Below, piece by piece: positions 1 through 9,270 of a stretch of DNA of 64,000 nt. The notes below the pieces were generated by a model, which was not told the origin of the DNA, did not search any database, and was given only the letters and a program-made list of their open reading frames with translations. The stretch lies in assembly GCF_900094925.1 (NCBI RefSeq), contig NZ_FMAY01000016.1, positions 1 to 64,000 of the forward strand, in the 5' to 3' direction. This DNA comes from Kosakonia oryzendophytica. GTDB taxonomy: Bacteria; Pseudomonadota; Gammaproteobacteria; Enterobacterales; Enterobacteriaceae. Position numbers and translations under genes: made by a program. Numbering within the stretch: the first letter of the stretch is position 1; each line of letters opens with the position of its first letter.

Positions 1-455
1 ATATGGCGTAATTTCCCCTCCAGCACCACGAGGCGTAATTCCCCCTGCGATAAATCCTGCTCCGTGAGAAAAGCCCGGCTGGTAATATAGCCCCGGCTGA
101 TATACCAGTCAGAAATGGCGGCGGTGAGTTCCGTTATTTTCGCCATATTCAGGCACCGGTTCAGCCAGGGCGCGGTCAGTTTTTGCTGCGCCTTTGCGCT
201 GATAAGGGTGACACCGGAAAGGGTGATGGTGTGAACAGTAAAACAGGGGCCACCGGGCTGAGAGGCTGGCGCGCTCTGGCCTGCACGCGGCAGCGGGATG
301 CTGCGCTCCAGTTCGTCGCGCTGTTGCTGGTTCTGCAGCAGCAGTTGTTCCTGCTGCTGACGCACGGCGTCGCGATCGGCCGGAGACAAAGGCGCGGCCT
401 GCGCCGTTGTCGCCAGGAATAAAAATAAAACCAGATAACGCACGCGTTCATCCAT
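1..455 (-). CDS. Two-partner secretion outer-membrane transporter (ShlB/FhaC/HecB family), N-terminal part only
   Basis: The reading frame starts at 455 (MDERVRYL) and runs open off the left edge, giving 151 codons. It shows a signal peptide (hydrophobic LVLFLFLATTAQAA), a Q-rich linker of about 35 residues, then a POTRA-like domain beginning PCFTVHTITLSG and containing NRCLNM, ISDWYISRGYITSRAFL and LVVLEGKL. This order (signal, Q-rich linker, POTRA with the CF..H.I.L.G and YI.RGYITTRA patterns) is typical of TpsB transporters, which export a large hemolysin or adhesin (TpsA) across the outer membrane. The beta-barrel and any TpsA gene lie outside the window. An AGGA sequence precedes the start. 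The upstream 200 bases are markedly AT-rich, which may indicate acquisition by transfer. Confidence 0.85.
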   Translation of the reverse strand, partial: MDERVRYLVLFLFLATTAQAAPLSPADRDAVRQQQEQLLLQNQQQRDELERSIPLPRAGQSAPASQPGGPCFTVHTITLSGVTLISAKAQQKLTAPWLNRCLNMAKITELTAAISDWYISRGYITSRAFLTEQDLSQGELRLVVLEGKLRH

Positions 456-655
456 GAGAAAAAAGTCCTGACCCAATAAATAAATTTGGGTTAAGTGGTT
501 ATTAATTATTGGTTTTGAGTATATTCCTATGGAACAAATTACAAAGCAATATACTGATAAGGAAAACGGCTATTTCTCATAAAAATTTAGGATTAATTCA
601 GGATATATCCTCATTCATATAGACGATGAGAATAATAAAGGTTTTTCACAAGGCA

Positions 656-682
656 ATAAAAAAGCCTCCGTAGGGAGGCCTT
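656..682 (-). terminator. Intrinsic terminator of the LacI-type gene
   Basis: A GCCTCC/GGAGGC stem with a short loop is followed on the minus strand by a run of T. It lies 20 bases past the stop of the regulator gene. The remaining bases 456-655 are AT-rich and probably hold the promoter of the secretion gene; no other gene is visible there. Confidence 0.85.
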
Positions 683-704
683 AGTGCAACGTTATTACCT
701 GACG

Positions 705-1661
705 CTAACGTTTACGAACATCGGGAATAATTAAATCCCCGCGCACCCGGTACGAACCCAGCACGCTTTGGGTTTTCTCATTCAACCAGGCAACGATTTT
801 CGCGGCCATCGCATCCATCGAATATTCAATGGCCGGGATCGTTGGAATACCCGGTAAATGCAGCGAACCGGCAAGGCTAAACACCATAATGTCGCCAGGG
901 ACGGTTTTATTAAACGCCTGCAACTGAGGAATAACCCGCTGCGCTTCCTGCTCGTCTGCTACCAGTAATGCGTTGAAATTCAACGTAGTGGCGTTATTAA
1001 GTAACACCTGAAGCGCTACCGATGAAGAGGTATCATCCATAAACACCAGGTTGCGGTTAAACGGCAGGAAATTGTTTTCCAGCGCCAGCTTATAACCCAA
1101 TAACACCTGATCGGCTGCGGCGCTGTTGGGGTGAATCAGCGCGATTTGTCGACGACCCTGGCTAATCAGATAATTACAAGCCGTTTCCGCCGCAAACGCG
1201 TGATCGAACTGAATACTGTTCGGCGTGGTCGTCGCGGATTCCACACAATCCACCAGAATGACATTTTCATCGTCGATATGAAGCGGGAAGCGCGCGCCGA
1301 TAACCAACACATCGTCACACAGCCCGCAGGTCAGCTCATCCAGGGCGCTCATCACTTCCGCCTTACTGTTGGCGAAGCGTAACAGCAAATGTTTCTGGCT
1401 CTGGCTTAAATGTTTTTCCAGCGCGTAAAGGTAAGCGGTGGTTTGGTTGATATTGTCCTGAGCGCAAATAACACCGATGCAGCCTGTCGACTGGCTGAGC
1501 AAGGACTGCGCGATAACGTTGGGCCGGTAGTTCAGCTCATCAACCGCTTTCAGTACCGCGAGGCGACTGGCTTCCTTAACGCCGCGCGAACCACTCAACA
1601 CCCGTGAGACTGTGGCTTTGGACACCCCAGCTAAACGTGATACATCGTTGATTGTAGACAT
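705..1661 (-). CDS. LacI/GalR-family repressor of the adjacent beta-glucoside PTS operon
   Basis: The 318-residue protein begins with a classic LacI helix-turn-helix (residues about 3-25, INDVSRLAGVSKATVSRVLSG) and the hinge helix region NYRPNVIAQSL. A periplasmic-binding-protein-like effector domain follows (from about residue 60). It is divergent from the PTS operon, and GGAAACC-type palindromes lie between them, so autoregulation and repression of the operon are likely. The inducer is inferred to be a phosphorylated or free beta-glucoside such as cellobiose; the sequence does not fix it. E. coli AscG and Klebsiella CasR are regulators with the same role, but orthology is not established. 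Confidence 0.9.
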   Translation of the reverse strand: MSTINDVSRLAGVSKATVSRVLSGSRGVKEASRLAVLKAVDELNYRPNVIAQSLLSQSTGCIGVICAQDNINQTTAYLYALEKHLSQSQKHLLLRFANSKAEVMSALDELTCGLCDDVLVIGARFPLHIDDENVILVDCVESATTTPNSIQFDHAFAAETACNYLISQGRRQIALIHPNSAAADQVLLGYKLALENNFLPFNRNLVFMDDTSSSVALQVLLNNATTLNFNALLVADEQEAQRVIPQLQAFNKTVPGDIMVFSLAGSLHLPGIPTIPAIEYSMDAMAAKIVAWLNEKTQSVLGSYRVRGDLIIPDVRKR

Positions 1662-1740
1662 CTTTCTCCCCAGACAGGCGCATTACCGCACCTGCAAATT
1701 CCAATTACAGCAACGACCAAAATCTAGCCGTTCGCAGTAT

Positions 1741-1769
1741 AACGGTTTCCGTTTTTGATGGAAACCGTT
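1741..1769. promoter_or_regulatory. LacI-type operator, spaced inverted repeat
   Basis: The arms CGGTTTCC and GGAAACCG are separated by 9 bases. They lie about 80 bases upstream of the repressor gene start. They carry the same GGAAACC half-site as the palindrome at 1887-1900, so one protein probably binds both, possibly with looping over about 140 bp. Confidence 0.75.
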
Positions 1770-1853
1770 TTTCCGTTTTGTCATTTTTGCTATCAATTCA
1801 TCATCGAAATCTGTGATGAAAATCCAATAACCGGGCCTTGTAATCATCAGATA

Positions 1854-1900
1854 TTGACAGCAATCACACTTCTATCCCGAAGAAATGGAAACCGGTTTCC
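1854..1900 (+). promoter_or_regulatory. PTS operon promoter region with a perfect palindromic operator
   Basis: A perfect 14-base palindrome, GGAAACCGGTTTCC, sits at 1887-1900, about 55 bases before the IIB start. A consensus -35 hexamer TTGACA lies at 1854-1859, but no good -10 is seen at 17-bp spacing. A half CRP site (TGTGA at 1812-1816) occurs further upstream. The palindrome is the form expected for a LacI-family operator and lies where it would block transcription. The exact start point is not visible. Confidence 0.7.
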
Positions 1901-1955
1901 GTATGATGTCCAATCACCTCCGCAATAACTATTTACATTTCGAGGATGAATGACG

Positions 1956-2270
1956 ATGTACAGGATTATGTTGTGTTGCTCAGCCGGGATGTCCACCAGC
2001 TTGCTGGTGAGGAAGATGCTGGAAGCAGCGAAGGAACGCGAATTACCGGTGGAGATCGACGCGTACGGTGTGGCGGAATTTGACACGCAGTTTCCGCGTT
2101 ATCAGGTTGTGCTTCTCGGACCACAAGTAAAATACATGTTAAAAACGCTGTCAGAAAAGGCCGCCGCTCAGGGCATTCCGGTACAACCCATCGACCCGAT
2201 GGATTACGGCATGCAACGTGGCGAAAAGGTGCTGGACTATGCTCTGTCGCTGATTGAAGCGGCACATTAA
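1956..2270 (+). CDS. PTS system lactose/cellobiose-type EIIB component
   Basis: This small cytoplasmic protein (104 residues from this start) passes phosphate from EIIA to the sugar during uptake by EIIC. The N-terminus MYRIMLCCSAGMSTSLLV matches the IIB family; the phosphorylated cysteine is Cys8, directly before SAGMS. An in-frame ATG at 1950 is possible, but the GAGG at 1942-1945 and the family N-terminus fit 1956 better. It is the first gene of an IIB-IIC-glucosidase-IIA-porin operon, 12 bases before the IIC gene. Confidence 0.92.
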   Translation: MYRIMLCCSAGMSTSLLVRKMLEAAKERELPVEIDAYGVAEFDTQFPRYQVVLLGPQVKYMLKTLSEKAAAQGIPVQPIDPMDYGMQRGEKVLDYALSLIEAAH

Positions 2271-2282
2271 CAAGGTGTTCTT

Positions 2283-3611
2283 ATGAGTTCCTTATATCAA
2301 TCAATGATTACGGTTATTGAGCAAACCATTACGCCGCTGGCCGGTCGTCTTGGGCAGCAAAAATATGTTATCGCTATCCGCGACGGTTTTACCGCTGCAC
2401 TGCCGTTTATGATCATCGGCTCGTTTATGCTGGTGTTTATCTTCCCGCCATTCTCCGCTGACACCACCGTCGGTTTCGCCCGCGCCTGGCTTGATTTCTC
2501 CACCGAGTATCGTGCGCAACTGATGCTGCCGTTTAACCTCAGCATGGGGGTAATGACGTTCTTTATCTCCGTCGGTATCGGCGCCAGCCTCGGTCGCCAG
2601 TTTAATCTCGACCCGGTGATGACAGGCTTGCTGGCGTTTATGGCGTTTTTGCTGGTGGCCGCGCCGTACGCAGACGGCAAAATCTCCACCCAGTACCTTT
2701 CCGGACAGGGGATTTTTACCGCGCTGCTGACGTCGATTTATTCCGCCCGCGTTTATGCCTGGCTGAAACAGCACAACATCACCATTCGCCTGCCGAAAGA
2801 GGTGCCGACCGGGGTTGCTCGCTCGTTTGAAATCCTCATTCCGGTACTGGTGATCATTGGGACACTGCACCCGCTGAACCTGTTTATTGAAGCGCAAACC
2901 GGCATGATCTTGCCGCAGGCGATTATGCACCTGCTGGAGCCGCTGGTATCCGCATCCGACTCTCTGCCTGCTATTCTGCTGTCTGTGCTGCTGTGCCAAA
3001 TCTTCTGGTTCGCCGGGATCCACGGTTCACTGATTGTTACCGGCATCATGAACCCGTTCTGGATGGCAAACCTCTCCGCCAACCAGGCTGCACTGGCTGC
3101 GGGTGCTGCGCTGCCCCACGTTTATCTGCAAGGGTTCTGGGATCACTACCTGCTGATTGGCGGCGTCGGTTCCACGCTTCCGCTGGCCTTCCTGCTGCTG
3201 CGCAGCCGCGTCGCACATCTGCGTACTATCGGCAAAATGGGCGTAGTGCCGAGCTTCTTCAACATCAACGAACCGATCCTGTTCGGTGCGCCAATCATCA
3301 TGAACCCGATGCTGTTTATCCCGTTCGTCTGCGTGCCGCTGGTTAACGCCGTACTGGCCTGGACCGCCACCAAAATGGGCTTGCTGGCGCAGGTGGTTTC
3401 GCTAACGCCGTGGACAACGCCCGCGCCGATTGGTGCGTCATGGGCCGCAAACTGGGCCCTAAGCCCGGTGGTGATGTGCCTGATTTGTATGGTGATGTCT
3501 GCGCTGATGTACCTGCCGTTCCTGCGCGCTTACGAGCGTTCGCTGATGAAAACAGAGGAACAAAAAGCGCAAAACACCGCGCCGATGACGGAAACCGTCC
3601 GCAGTAACTAA
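2283..3611 (+). CDS. PTS system lactose/cellobiose-type EIIC permease
   Basis: This 442-residue polytopic membrane protein has about ten hydrophobic segments and is the size of ChbC/CelB-type permeases. It should translocate and phosphorylate a beta-glucoside together with the IIB and IIA proteins encoded beside it. The conserved motif NINEPILFGAPI (in the NINEP(I/V)(I/L)FG form of the family) lies near residue 330, in the sugar-binding region. The C-terminal 30 residues are hydrophilic. Specificity (cellobiose, salicin or arbutin) is inferred only from the phospho-beta-glucosidase next door. Confidence 0.93.
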   Translation: MSSLYQSMITVIEQTITPLAGRLGQQKYVIAIRDGFTAALPFMIIGSFMLVFIFPPFSADTTVGFARAWLDFSTEYRAQLMLPFNLSMGVMTFFISVGIGASLGRQFNLDPVMTGLLAFMAFLLVAAPYADGKISTQYLSGQGIFTALLTSIYSARVYAWLKQHNITIRLPKEVPTGVARSFEILIPVLVIIGTLHPLNLFIEAQTGMILPQAIMHLLEPLVSASDSLPAILLSVLLCQIFWFAGIHGSLIVTGIMNPFWMANLSANQAALAAGAALPHVYLQGFWDHYLLIGGVGSTLPLAFLLLRSRVAHLRTIGKMGVVPSFFNINEPILFGAPIIMNPMLFIPFVCVPLVNAVLAWTATKMGLLAQVVSLTPWTTPAPIGASWAANWALSPVVMCLICMVMSALMYLPFLRAYERSLMKTEEQKAQNTAPMTETVRSN

Positions 3612-3648
3612 GCCGTAACGCATAAGCAGTAACGAAAAGGAGTCGGTA

Positions 3649-5037
3649 ATGAAATACGTATTTCCCGCAAACTTCTGGTGGGGCAGCGCGTGTTCCGCAC
3701 TGCAAACCGAAGGGGAAAGCCAGCAGGGCGGGAAAAGCGCCACGACATGGGATGCCTGGTACACCCGGGAACCCTGGCGCTTTCACCAGCAGATTGGGCC
3801 GCAGGAGACGTCTACGTTTTACCGCCACTGGCGGCAGGATGTCGCGCTGTTAAAGCAGCTCAATCACAACAGTTTTCGTACGTCGCTCAGCTGGGCGCGT
3901 CTGATCCCGGACGGAACCGGCGAAGTGAATCCGCAGGCGGTGGAATTTTACAACGCGGTGATCGACGAACTGCTGGCGCAGGGCATTACGCCGTTTATCA
4001 CGCTGTTTCACTTCGATATGCCGATGGTGATGCAGGAAAAAGGCGGCTGGGAAAACCGGGAAGTGGTGCAGGCATTCAGCCGCTACGCACAAATCTGTTT
4101 TGAGCTGTTCGGCGACCGGGTTCAGCACTGGTTCACCTTTAACGAACCCATCGTGCCCGTAGAAGGCGGGTATCTGTACGATTTCCATTACCCAAACGTG
4201 GTGGATTTCAAACGTGCCGCCACGGTGGCGTACCACACGGTTCTGGCCCATGCCAGCGCAGTACGCGCGTTTCGCGCCGGACATTATTCCGGTGAAATTG
4301 GCATTGTACTGAACCTGACGCCATCGTATCCCCGTTCGCAGCATCCGGCGGATCTGCAAGCGGCGCACTATGCAGACTTGTTGTTTAACCGCAGTTTTCT
4401 CGACCCGGTACTGCGTGGCGAGTATCCCGCTGACCTGGTGGCGCTGCTGAAAGAGTACGATCAGCTTCCCGCCTGCCAGCCGGAGGATATTTCGCTCATT
4501 GCAGAAGGGAAAATCGATCTGCTCGGCATTAACTATTACCAGCCGCGGCGGGTAAAGTGCCGGGACAGCGCGGTTAATCCCGCATCGCCGTTTATGCCAG
4601 AGTGGTTGTTTGATTATTACGAAATGCCAGGCCGCAAAATGAACCCCTATCGCGGGTGGGAAATTTATGAACCCGGTATTTACGATATTATTACCAACCT
4701 GCGCGTAAATTATGGCAACCCACGCTGTTTTATTTCTGAAAACGGTATGGGGGTTGAGAATGAACAACGTTTTATTGAAAACGGGCAAATTAACGACAGT
4801 TATCGTATCACCTTTATTCGTGATCATCTGATCTGGTTACATAAAGGTATTAGCGAGGGTTGTAATTGCCTCGGTTATCATATGTGGACATTTATTGATA
4901 ACTGGTCATGGTGTAATGCCTATAAAAACCGTTACGGTTTTGTGCAGTTAGATTTGGAAACCCAGCAACGTACCATTAAGAAAAGCGGAGAGTGGTTCGC
5001 AGCAACCGCTGCTCATAATGGTTTTAATCAGGATTAA
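3649..5037 (+). CDS. 6-phospho-beta-glucosidase, glycoside hydrolase family 1
   Basis: The 462-residue enzyme should hydrolyse the phosphorylated disaccharide or aryl glucoside brought in by the PTS to glucose 6-phosphate plus aglycone. GH1 signatures are clear: an N-terminal FPANFWWGSACSALQTEG motif, the acid/base Glu166 in TFNEP, and the nucleophile Glu364 in ISENGMG. An AAGGAG Shine-Dalgarno lies 6 bases before the start. E. coli BglB, BglA and AscB share this architecture. Placement between IIC and IIA is unusual in detail but keeps all parts of one uptake pathway together. Confidence 0.93.
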   Translation: MKYVFPANFWWGSACSALQTEGESQQGGKSATTWDAWYTREPWRFHQQIGPQETSTFYRHWRQDVALLKQLNHNSFRTSLSWARLIPDGTGEVNPQAVEFYNAVIDELLAQGITPFITLFHFDMPMVMQEKGGWENREVVQAFSRYAQICFELFGDRVQHWFTFNEPIVPVEGGYLYDFHYPNVVDFKRAATVAYHTVLAHASAVRAFRAGHYSGEIGIVLNLTPSYPRSQHPADLQAAHYADLLFNRSFLDPVLRGEYPADLVALLKEYDQLPACQPEDISLIAEGKIDLLGINYYQPRRVKCRDSAVNPASPFMPEWLFDYYEMPGRKMNPYRGWEIYEPGIYDIITNLRVNYGNPRCFISENGMGVENEQRFIENGQINDSYRITFIRDHLIWLHKGISEGCNCLGYHMWTFIDNWSWCNAYKNRYGFVQLDLETQQRTIKKSGEWFAATAAHNGFNQD

Positions 5038-5043
5038 ATTATT

Positions 5044-5346
5044 ATGGTCGCACTTGAAGAAGCGGTAATGGAGATTATCGTCAACGCCGGACAGTCGCGC
5101 AGCCTGTGCTTTGAAGCGCTGCGTGCGGCAAGGGAAGGCAACATGGAAGAGGCGCGTAATCTGCTGCGTGAAGCCGACGGGTATTCCCGTCAGGCGCACC
5201 AGATGCAAACAAAATTAATTGAACAGGATGCCGGAGAAGCCCGGCAGCCCATGACATTAATTATGGTGCATGCCCAGGATCATTTAATGACCTCGCTGCT
5301 GGCGCGTGAATTATCGGAGGAAATAATCCAGCTCTATCAACGTTAA
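5044..5346 (+). CDS. PTS system lactose/cellobiose-type EIIA component
   Basis: The 100-residue all-helical protein carries the motif MVHAQDHLMT near its C-terminus. His76 corresponds to the phosphorylated histidine of LacF-type EIIA (His78), and Asp79 to the metal ligand at the trimer axis. The segment LREADGYSRQAHQMQTKLI is also characteristic. It starts 6 bases after the glucosidase stop, so translation is probably coupled. It accepts phosphate from HPr and gives it to the IIB protein. Confidence 0.93.
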   Translation: MVALEEAVMEIIVNAGQSRSLCFEALRAAREGNMEEARNLLREADGYSRQAHQMQTKLIEQDAGEARQPMTLIMVHAQDHLMTSLLARELSEEIIQLYQR

Positions 5347-5494
5347 TGAATGGAGAATTGATTACGGTAAATCTTAATTATTCTGTACCCGAGTTACTAA
5401 AATAAAGCATTTTGTTTTGATGATGGCAATATTTTCTGTCCTCTGAGGAACGGAAGGTTATTGTCTGAGAACAACTTACTACATTGAGATAACC

Positions 5495-6874
5495 ATGAGA
5501 ATAAATAAAAAACTTCCAGTGGCGCTGGCGGTTGCGGCTACCCTTTGCTCTGGATCCGTCTTCGCTCAAGAATTTACCCAAGAGCAAATAGATGCCATCG
5601 TCGCCAAAGCGGTGGATAAAGCTCTGGCGGACCGTCAGGCTAAAATGGACGCCGCCATCAATAAAAAAGCGGATGTCATCGTCGAACCACAAAGCACGGC
5701 GCAAACACCGGATATGGCCATTCCCTATGGCCTGAAATTCAGCGGCTACGCCCGTTATGGTGCACATTTCCAGACTGGCGATCAGAAATATGTCGGTGTT
5801 GATGGCTCCTATAATGGCGCCTCAGCCATTGGTCGTCTGGGTAACGAAGGCAACGGCGGTGAATTCCAGCTCTCCAAGGCGTTTAAAAGCGGTAACGGCG
5901 CAATCTGGGACGTCAACGTGATGTTTGACCACTGGGGTGATGAAGTTAACCTGAAAAAAGCCTATGCCGGCGTCACCAACCTGCTGGCCTCCAACCCGAA
6001 TGCGTACTTCTGGGCAGGGCGTGACTTCCACCAGCGTCCACAACAGGGGATCAACGACTACTTCTGGATGAACCACGACGGACAGGGTGCCGGGGTGAAA
6101 AACTTCGATATTGGCGGCGTGCAGTTTGATGTGGCCGCCGTCGGCGCTGTCGAATCCTGTAGCCCGGAAGTGCTGGAAGATGAAGCCAACCCGTCGCGCA
6201 TAACCTGTACCGGTAGTTCGAACGTCGGTGATAAAGGCAACTATGCCGTCACCTCGAAAATTCACGGTATGAAGGTCGGGCCGCTCGATCTGGAGATTTA
6301 CGCCAACTACGGTTTCGACTCAAAAGCGATTGAAAGCGAAGATCGTCTGAAAGCCTGGCAGGGCGGCGTGGTGCTCAGCCACACCAACGATCATGGGGTA
6401 AATAAAGTGATCGCCCGCTACTCCGATAACGCCGACAACAGCGTATTTAATAAAACCGACGATCTGAAAGCGATTTACACCAGCTTTGAGGGCAGTTACA
6501 AGTTCTCCCGGCAGACGCAAGTGGACTACTTGCTGGCGTTCCATGATTACGATAACAGCGCCAATAAAGCGGATAACCGCCGCAACTATGGCGTAATTGT
6601 GCGCCCGATGCACTGGTGGAACGATGTGCACTCCACCTGGCTGGAAGCGGGTTATCAGCGCGTCGATTATGACGATGGCGGCGACAACCACGGCTGGAAA
6701 GTCACCCTCTCGCAGAACATTTCTATCGCGATGGGGCCTGAATTCCGCCCGATGCTGCGCTTCTATGTAACCGGCGGCGAAGTGGATAACAAACGCACCT
6801 CACGCGTCAACGGCACGACCGACACGACGCTCGATTCCTTTAACGTCGGCGCGATGTGGGAAGCCTGGTTCTGA
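5495..6874 (+). CDS. Carbohydrate-selective outer-membrane porin, LamB/BglH/ScrY type
   Basis: The 459-residue protein has a signal peptide ending SGSVFA, then a short heptad-like stretch (IDAIVAKAVDKALADRQ) like the periplasmic extension of ScrY. A maltoporin-like barrel starts near FSGYARYGAHF and ends with the terminal Phe typical of outer-membrane proteins (MWEAWF). The motif FWAGRDFHQRPQQGINDYFW matches the LamB family. It is the last gene of the PTS operon and would admit beta-glucosides. BglH of E. coli is about 80 residues longer, so this is a shorter relative rather than a direct copy. Confidence 0.9.
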   Translation: MRINKKLPVALAVAATLCSGSVFAQEFTQEQIDAIVAKAVDKALADRQAKMDAAINKKADVIVEPQSTAQTPDMAIPYGLKFSGYARYGAHFQTGDQKYVGVDGSYNGASAIGRLGNEGNGGEFQLSKAFKSGNGAIWDVNVMFDHWGDEVNLKKAYAGVTNLLASNPNAYFWAGRDFHQRPQQGINDYFWMNHDGQGAGVKNFDIGGVQFDVAAVGAVESCSPEVLEDEANPSRITCTGSSNVGDKGNYAVTSKIHGMKVGPLDLEIYANYGFDSKAIESEDRLKAWQGGVVLSHTNDHGVNKVIARYSDNADNSVFNKTDDLKAIYTSFEGSYKFSRQTQVDYLLAFHDYDNSANKADNRRNYGVIVRPMHWWNDVHSTWLEAGYQRVDYDDGGDNHGWKVTLSQNISIAMGPEFRPMLRFYVTGGEVDNKRTSRVNGTTDTTLDSFNVGAMWEAWF

Positions 6875-6883
6875 TGTAAAAAA

Positions 6884-6913
6884 CCGGAGGCGGTCCCCCT
6901 CAGCCGCCTCCGG
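6884..6913 (+). terminator. Hairpin terminator of the beta-glucoside operon
   Basis: A perfect 10-bp stem, CCGGAGGCGG with CCGCCTCCGG, forms around a 10-base loop ten bases after the porin stop. The downstream T-run is weak. Confidence 0.8.
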
Positions 6914-6985
6914 CTAAACTCTGTACATGTGTTATGATGCGCGCCTTATTAATAAGCAATCAGCATGACAGAGTTGAGTTAGAAG

Positions 6986-7891
6986 ATGGGTTCCACGAAA
7001 AAAGGGATGCTTTGTGTACTGGCAGCGGCCGTATTATGGGGCAGCTCCGGGGTGTGTGCGCAGTACATTATGGAGAAGAGTCATATTTCGTCGCCGTGGT
7101 TAACCATGACGCGACTGCTGTTCACCGGCGTGATTTTGTTAACGCTCTCGTTTGTGCATGGCGACAAGATTTTCGCGATCCTCAAAAGCCGCAAAGACAC
7201 CTTCAGTTTGCTGTTTTTCTCGCTGTTTGGCGCACTGATTGTGCAGCTCACCTTTTTATTGACCATTGAAAAATCTAACGCCGCCACCGCGACGGTACTG
7301 CAATTTTTGTCGCCGACGATTATCGTGGCCTGGTTTGCGCTGGTGCGAAAAGCCCGACCAACGCTGCCCGTGGCATCCGCCATTTTCACCTCGCTGCTTG
7401 GCACCTTTCTGTTGGTGACGCATGGCAAACTGACGTCGCTCTCTATTTCTCCGGAAGCGCTGCTGTGGGGAATTGTCTCGGCATTTTCTGCCGCGTTCTA
7501 TACCACCTATCCCGCAGCGCTTATCGCCCGTTACGGCACGTTGCCGATTGTCGGCTGGAGTATGTTGCTGGCCGGGCTGATGCTGACCCCGTTCTTTGGT
7601 GGGCAAGGGGGGGATTTTGTTGTCGATGGCCGCCTGTTGATGGCGTTTTTCTACCTGGTGGTGATCGGCACGGCGCTCACGTTCAGCCTTTATCTGAAAG
7701 GCGCGCAACTCATTGGCGGTTCGAAAGCCAGCATTCTCAGTTGTGCCGAACCGCTGAGCAGCGCCCTGCTCTCGGTGGTATTGTTGGGGGTGGCGTTCTC
7801 CCTGCCAGACTGGCTGGGCACGCTATTGATTGTCTCATCGGTGATGCTCATTTCGCTCGATTCCCGCCGCAAAGCACGGGTCGCAGCCTGA
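6986..7891 (+). CDS. yicL: DMT-superfamily (EamA) inner-membrane transporter YicL
   Basis: This 301-residue protein has ten hydrophobic segments in two EamA repeats. The starts MGSTKKGML and [17 protein letters not shown], the block [26 protein letters not shown] and the end [21 protein letters not shown] match YicL of E. coli closely over the whole length. The substrate of YicL is not known. The gene is monocistronic between the operon terminator and a REP hairpin, convergent with nepI. Confidence 0.92.
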   Translation: MGSTKKGMLCVLAAAVLWGSSGVCAQYIMEKSHISSPWLTMTRLLFTGVILLTLSFVHGDKIFAILKSRKDTFSLLFFSLFGALIVQLTFLLTIEKSNAATATVLQFLSPTIIVAWFALVRKARPTLPVASAIFTSLLGTFLLVTHGKLTSLSISPEALLWGIVSAFSAAFYTTYPAALIARYGTLPIVGWSMLLAGLMLTPFFGGQGGDFVVDGRLLMAFFYLVVIGTALTFSLYLKGAQLIGGSKASILSCAEPLSSALLSVVLLGVAFSLPDWLGTLLIVSSVMLISLDSRRKARVAA

Positions 7892-7899
7892 TAGTCACA

Positions 7900-7929
7900 A
7901 GGCCTGATAGCGCGTTGCTTATCAGGCCT
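7900..7929. repeat. REP-type palindrome between convergent yicL and nepI
   Basis: The arms AGGCCTGATA and TATCAGGCCT enclose GCGCGTTGCT, the usual core of enterobacterial REP sequences (GCCTGATA...CGCTTATCAGGC). Lying between two convergent stops, it probably ends both transcripts or protects their 3' ends. Confidence 0.85.
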
Positions 7930-7943
7930 GTATGCATTCTACG

Positions 7944-9128
7944 TTACGCTCTGACCTTCACTTTTGCTGCCACCAACAGTGCGGTCAGTAACATCAGACT
8001 ACCGGACAGTACCAGCGGCGACAGCAACCCGTAGTGATCCAGTGCAAAACCGCCAATCGCCGCACCACAGGTATTGGCAAGCTGGATCACCGCCACCTGA
8101 ATGGAGCCGGCTTTCTCCGCCTGATCGGCCAACGAACGGGTGATCCACGTTGACCAGCCAACCGGCACCAGCGCAAACCCCAGTCCCCAGATAATGGCGA
8201 TACCAGCGGCAACAACTTTATCGGAACCCCAGAAGATCAATACCAACGCACTTGCCGCCAGCGTGAGTGGCGCCAGCGCCAGTGCCATTTTCACCGAGCG
8301 CTTCATCACCATCGGCGAAATCGAGGTGCCGACAAAACTGGCAATACCAAAGCTCAGCAACACCAGCGTAAGCCCATCGACATCAAACCCAGCCAGGTTC
8401 ATGTACACAGGGCGAATATAGGTAAAAAACGAGAACTGCCCGGCGAAGACCATAAAGATCGCCAGCATTCCCGCCGCCACTCCCGGGCGTTTGAGCAGGC
8501 CAAACATATTCTGGTGATGCTCAGTTTTACCCGGCAACGACGGCAGCGCCATCCATACCCAGGCAATACAAGCGAACCCCATCAATGCGGCGGCATTGAA
8601 CACGTTGCGCCAGCCGATAATACCGCCCAGGAAACTGCCAAGCGGCGCGGCGATCACCAGCGCAATAGACACTGCGCCAAAAATCACTGACAGCGCTTTC
8701 GGGATAGTGCGCGCCGGTACCAACCGCATGGTCAGTGAGGCCGACATTGCCCAGAAACCACCTAACGCGAGCCCGAGGCAAGCGCGTCCTGCCAGCAGCA
8801 GCGTAAAGCTATTGGCAAAAGAGACCAGCAGGCAGGAGAGGGTTAACAATACGGCAAAGGCCAGCACCACATACCGCCGGTCCATCGCGCGGATCACAGT
8901 GGTAATAAACAGGCTGGCGAACATGGCGACAAAAGCAGTTACGGTCACGGTTTGCCCGGCGACCCCTTCAGAAACGCCGAGATCCAGTGCCATTGGCGTG
9001 AGCAGGCTGACCGGTAAAAACTCCACCGTGATCAGACACGCCACACAAAACGCCACAGCAAAGACGGCGGACCAGTTAGGGCGAATTACCGCATCCGTTG
9101 AAGATTGCGTCACAGATTGCTCAGTCAT
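7944..9128 (-). CDS. nepI: Purine ribonucleoside efflux pump NepI (MFS)
   Basis: A 394-residue major facilitator protein with 12 predicted helices. The blocks [55 protein letters not shown] and [17 protein letters not shown] match NepI (YicM) of E. coli. NepI exports inosine and guanosine and confers resistance to 6-mercaptopurine in E. coli. The first 16 residues differ from the E. coli protein, as usual for this variable N-terminus. Confidence 0.93.
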   Translation of the reverse strand: MTEQSVTQSSTDAVIRPNWSAVFAVAFCVACLITVEFLPVSLLTPMALDLGVSEGVAGQTVTVTAFVAMFASLFITTVIRAMDRRYVVLAFAVLLTLSCLLVSFANSFTLLLAGRACLGLALGGFWAMSASLTMRLVPARTIPKALSVIFGAVSIALVIAAPLGSFLGGIIGWRNVFNAAALMGFACIAWVWMALPSLPGKTEHHQNMFGLLKRPGVAAGMLAIFMVFAGQFSFFTYIRPVYMNLAGFDVDGLTLVLLSFGIASFVGTSISPMVMKRSVKMALALAPLTLAASALVLIFWGSDKVVAAGIAIIWGLGFALVPVGWSTWITRSLADQAEKAGSIQVAVIQLANTCGAAIGGFALDHYGLLSPLVLSGSLMLLTALLVAAKVKVRA

Positions 9129-9228
9129 GTATCACCCGCTTAGTTTTTATTCGTGAAAGTCGCGCAGTGTAACATTCATAATCTGTGACGCAATTAACAA
9201 TTTGGCAACTCTTTACCCGGAGGCAGTT

Positions 9229-9270
9229 GACCCTCACCCCGGCCCTCTCCCTGGAAGGGAGAGGGGGAAA
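9229..9270. repeat. CCCTCTCCC-type intergenic hairpin repeat
   Basis: The arms CCCTCTCCC (9243-9251) and GGGAGAGGG (9257-9265) are preceded by CCCTCACCCCGG. The same hairpin type recurs at 47141-47167. Dispersed copies of this sequence are common in enterobacterial intergenic regions. A further pyrimidine/purine-rich stretch (9312-9350) follows directly. Confidence 0.7.

Noticed and set aside
3850-4827. A 325-codon open frame antisense to the phospho-beta-glucosidase
   Set aside because: The glucosidase strand carries all GH1 motifs; the antisense product has no recognisable feature.
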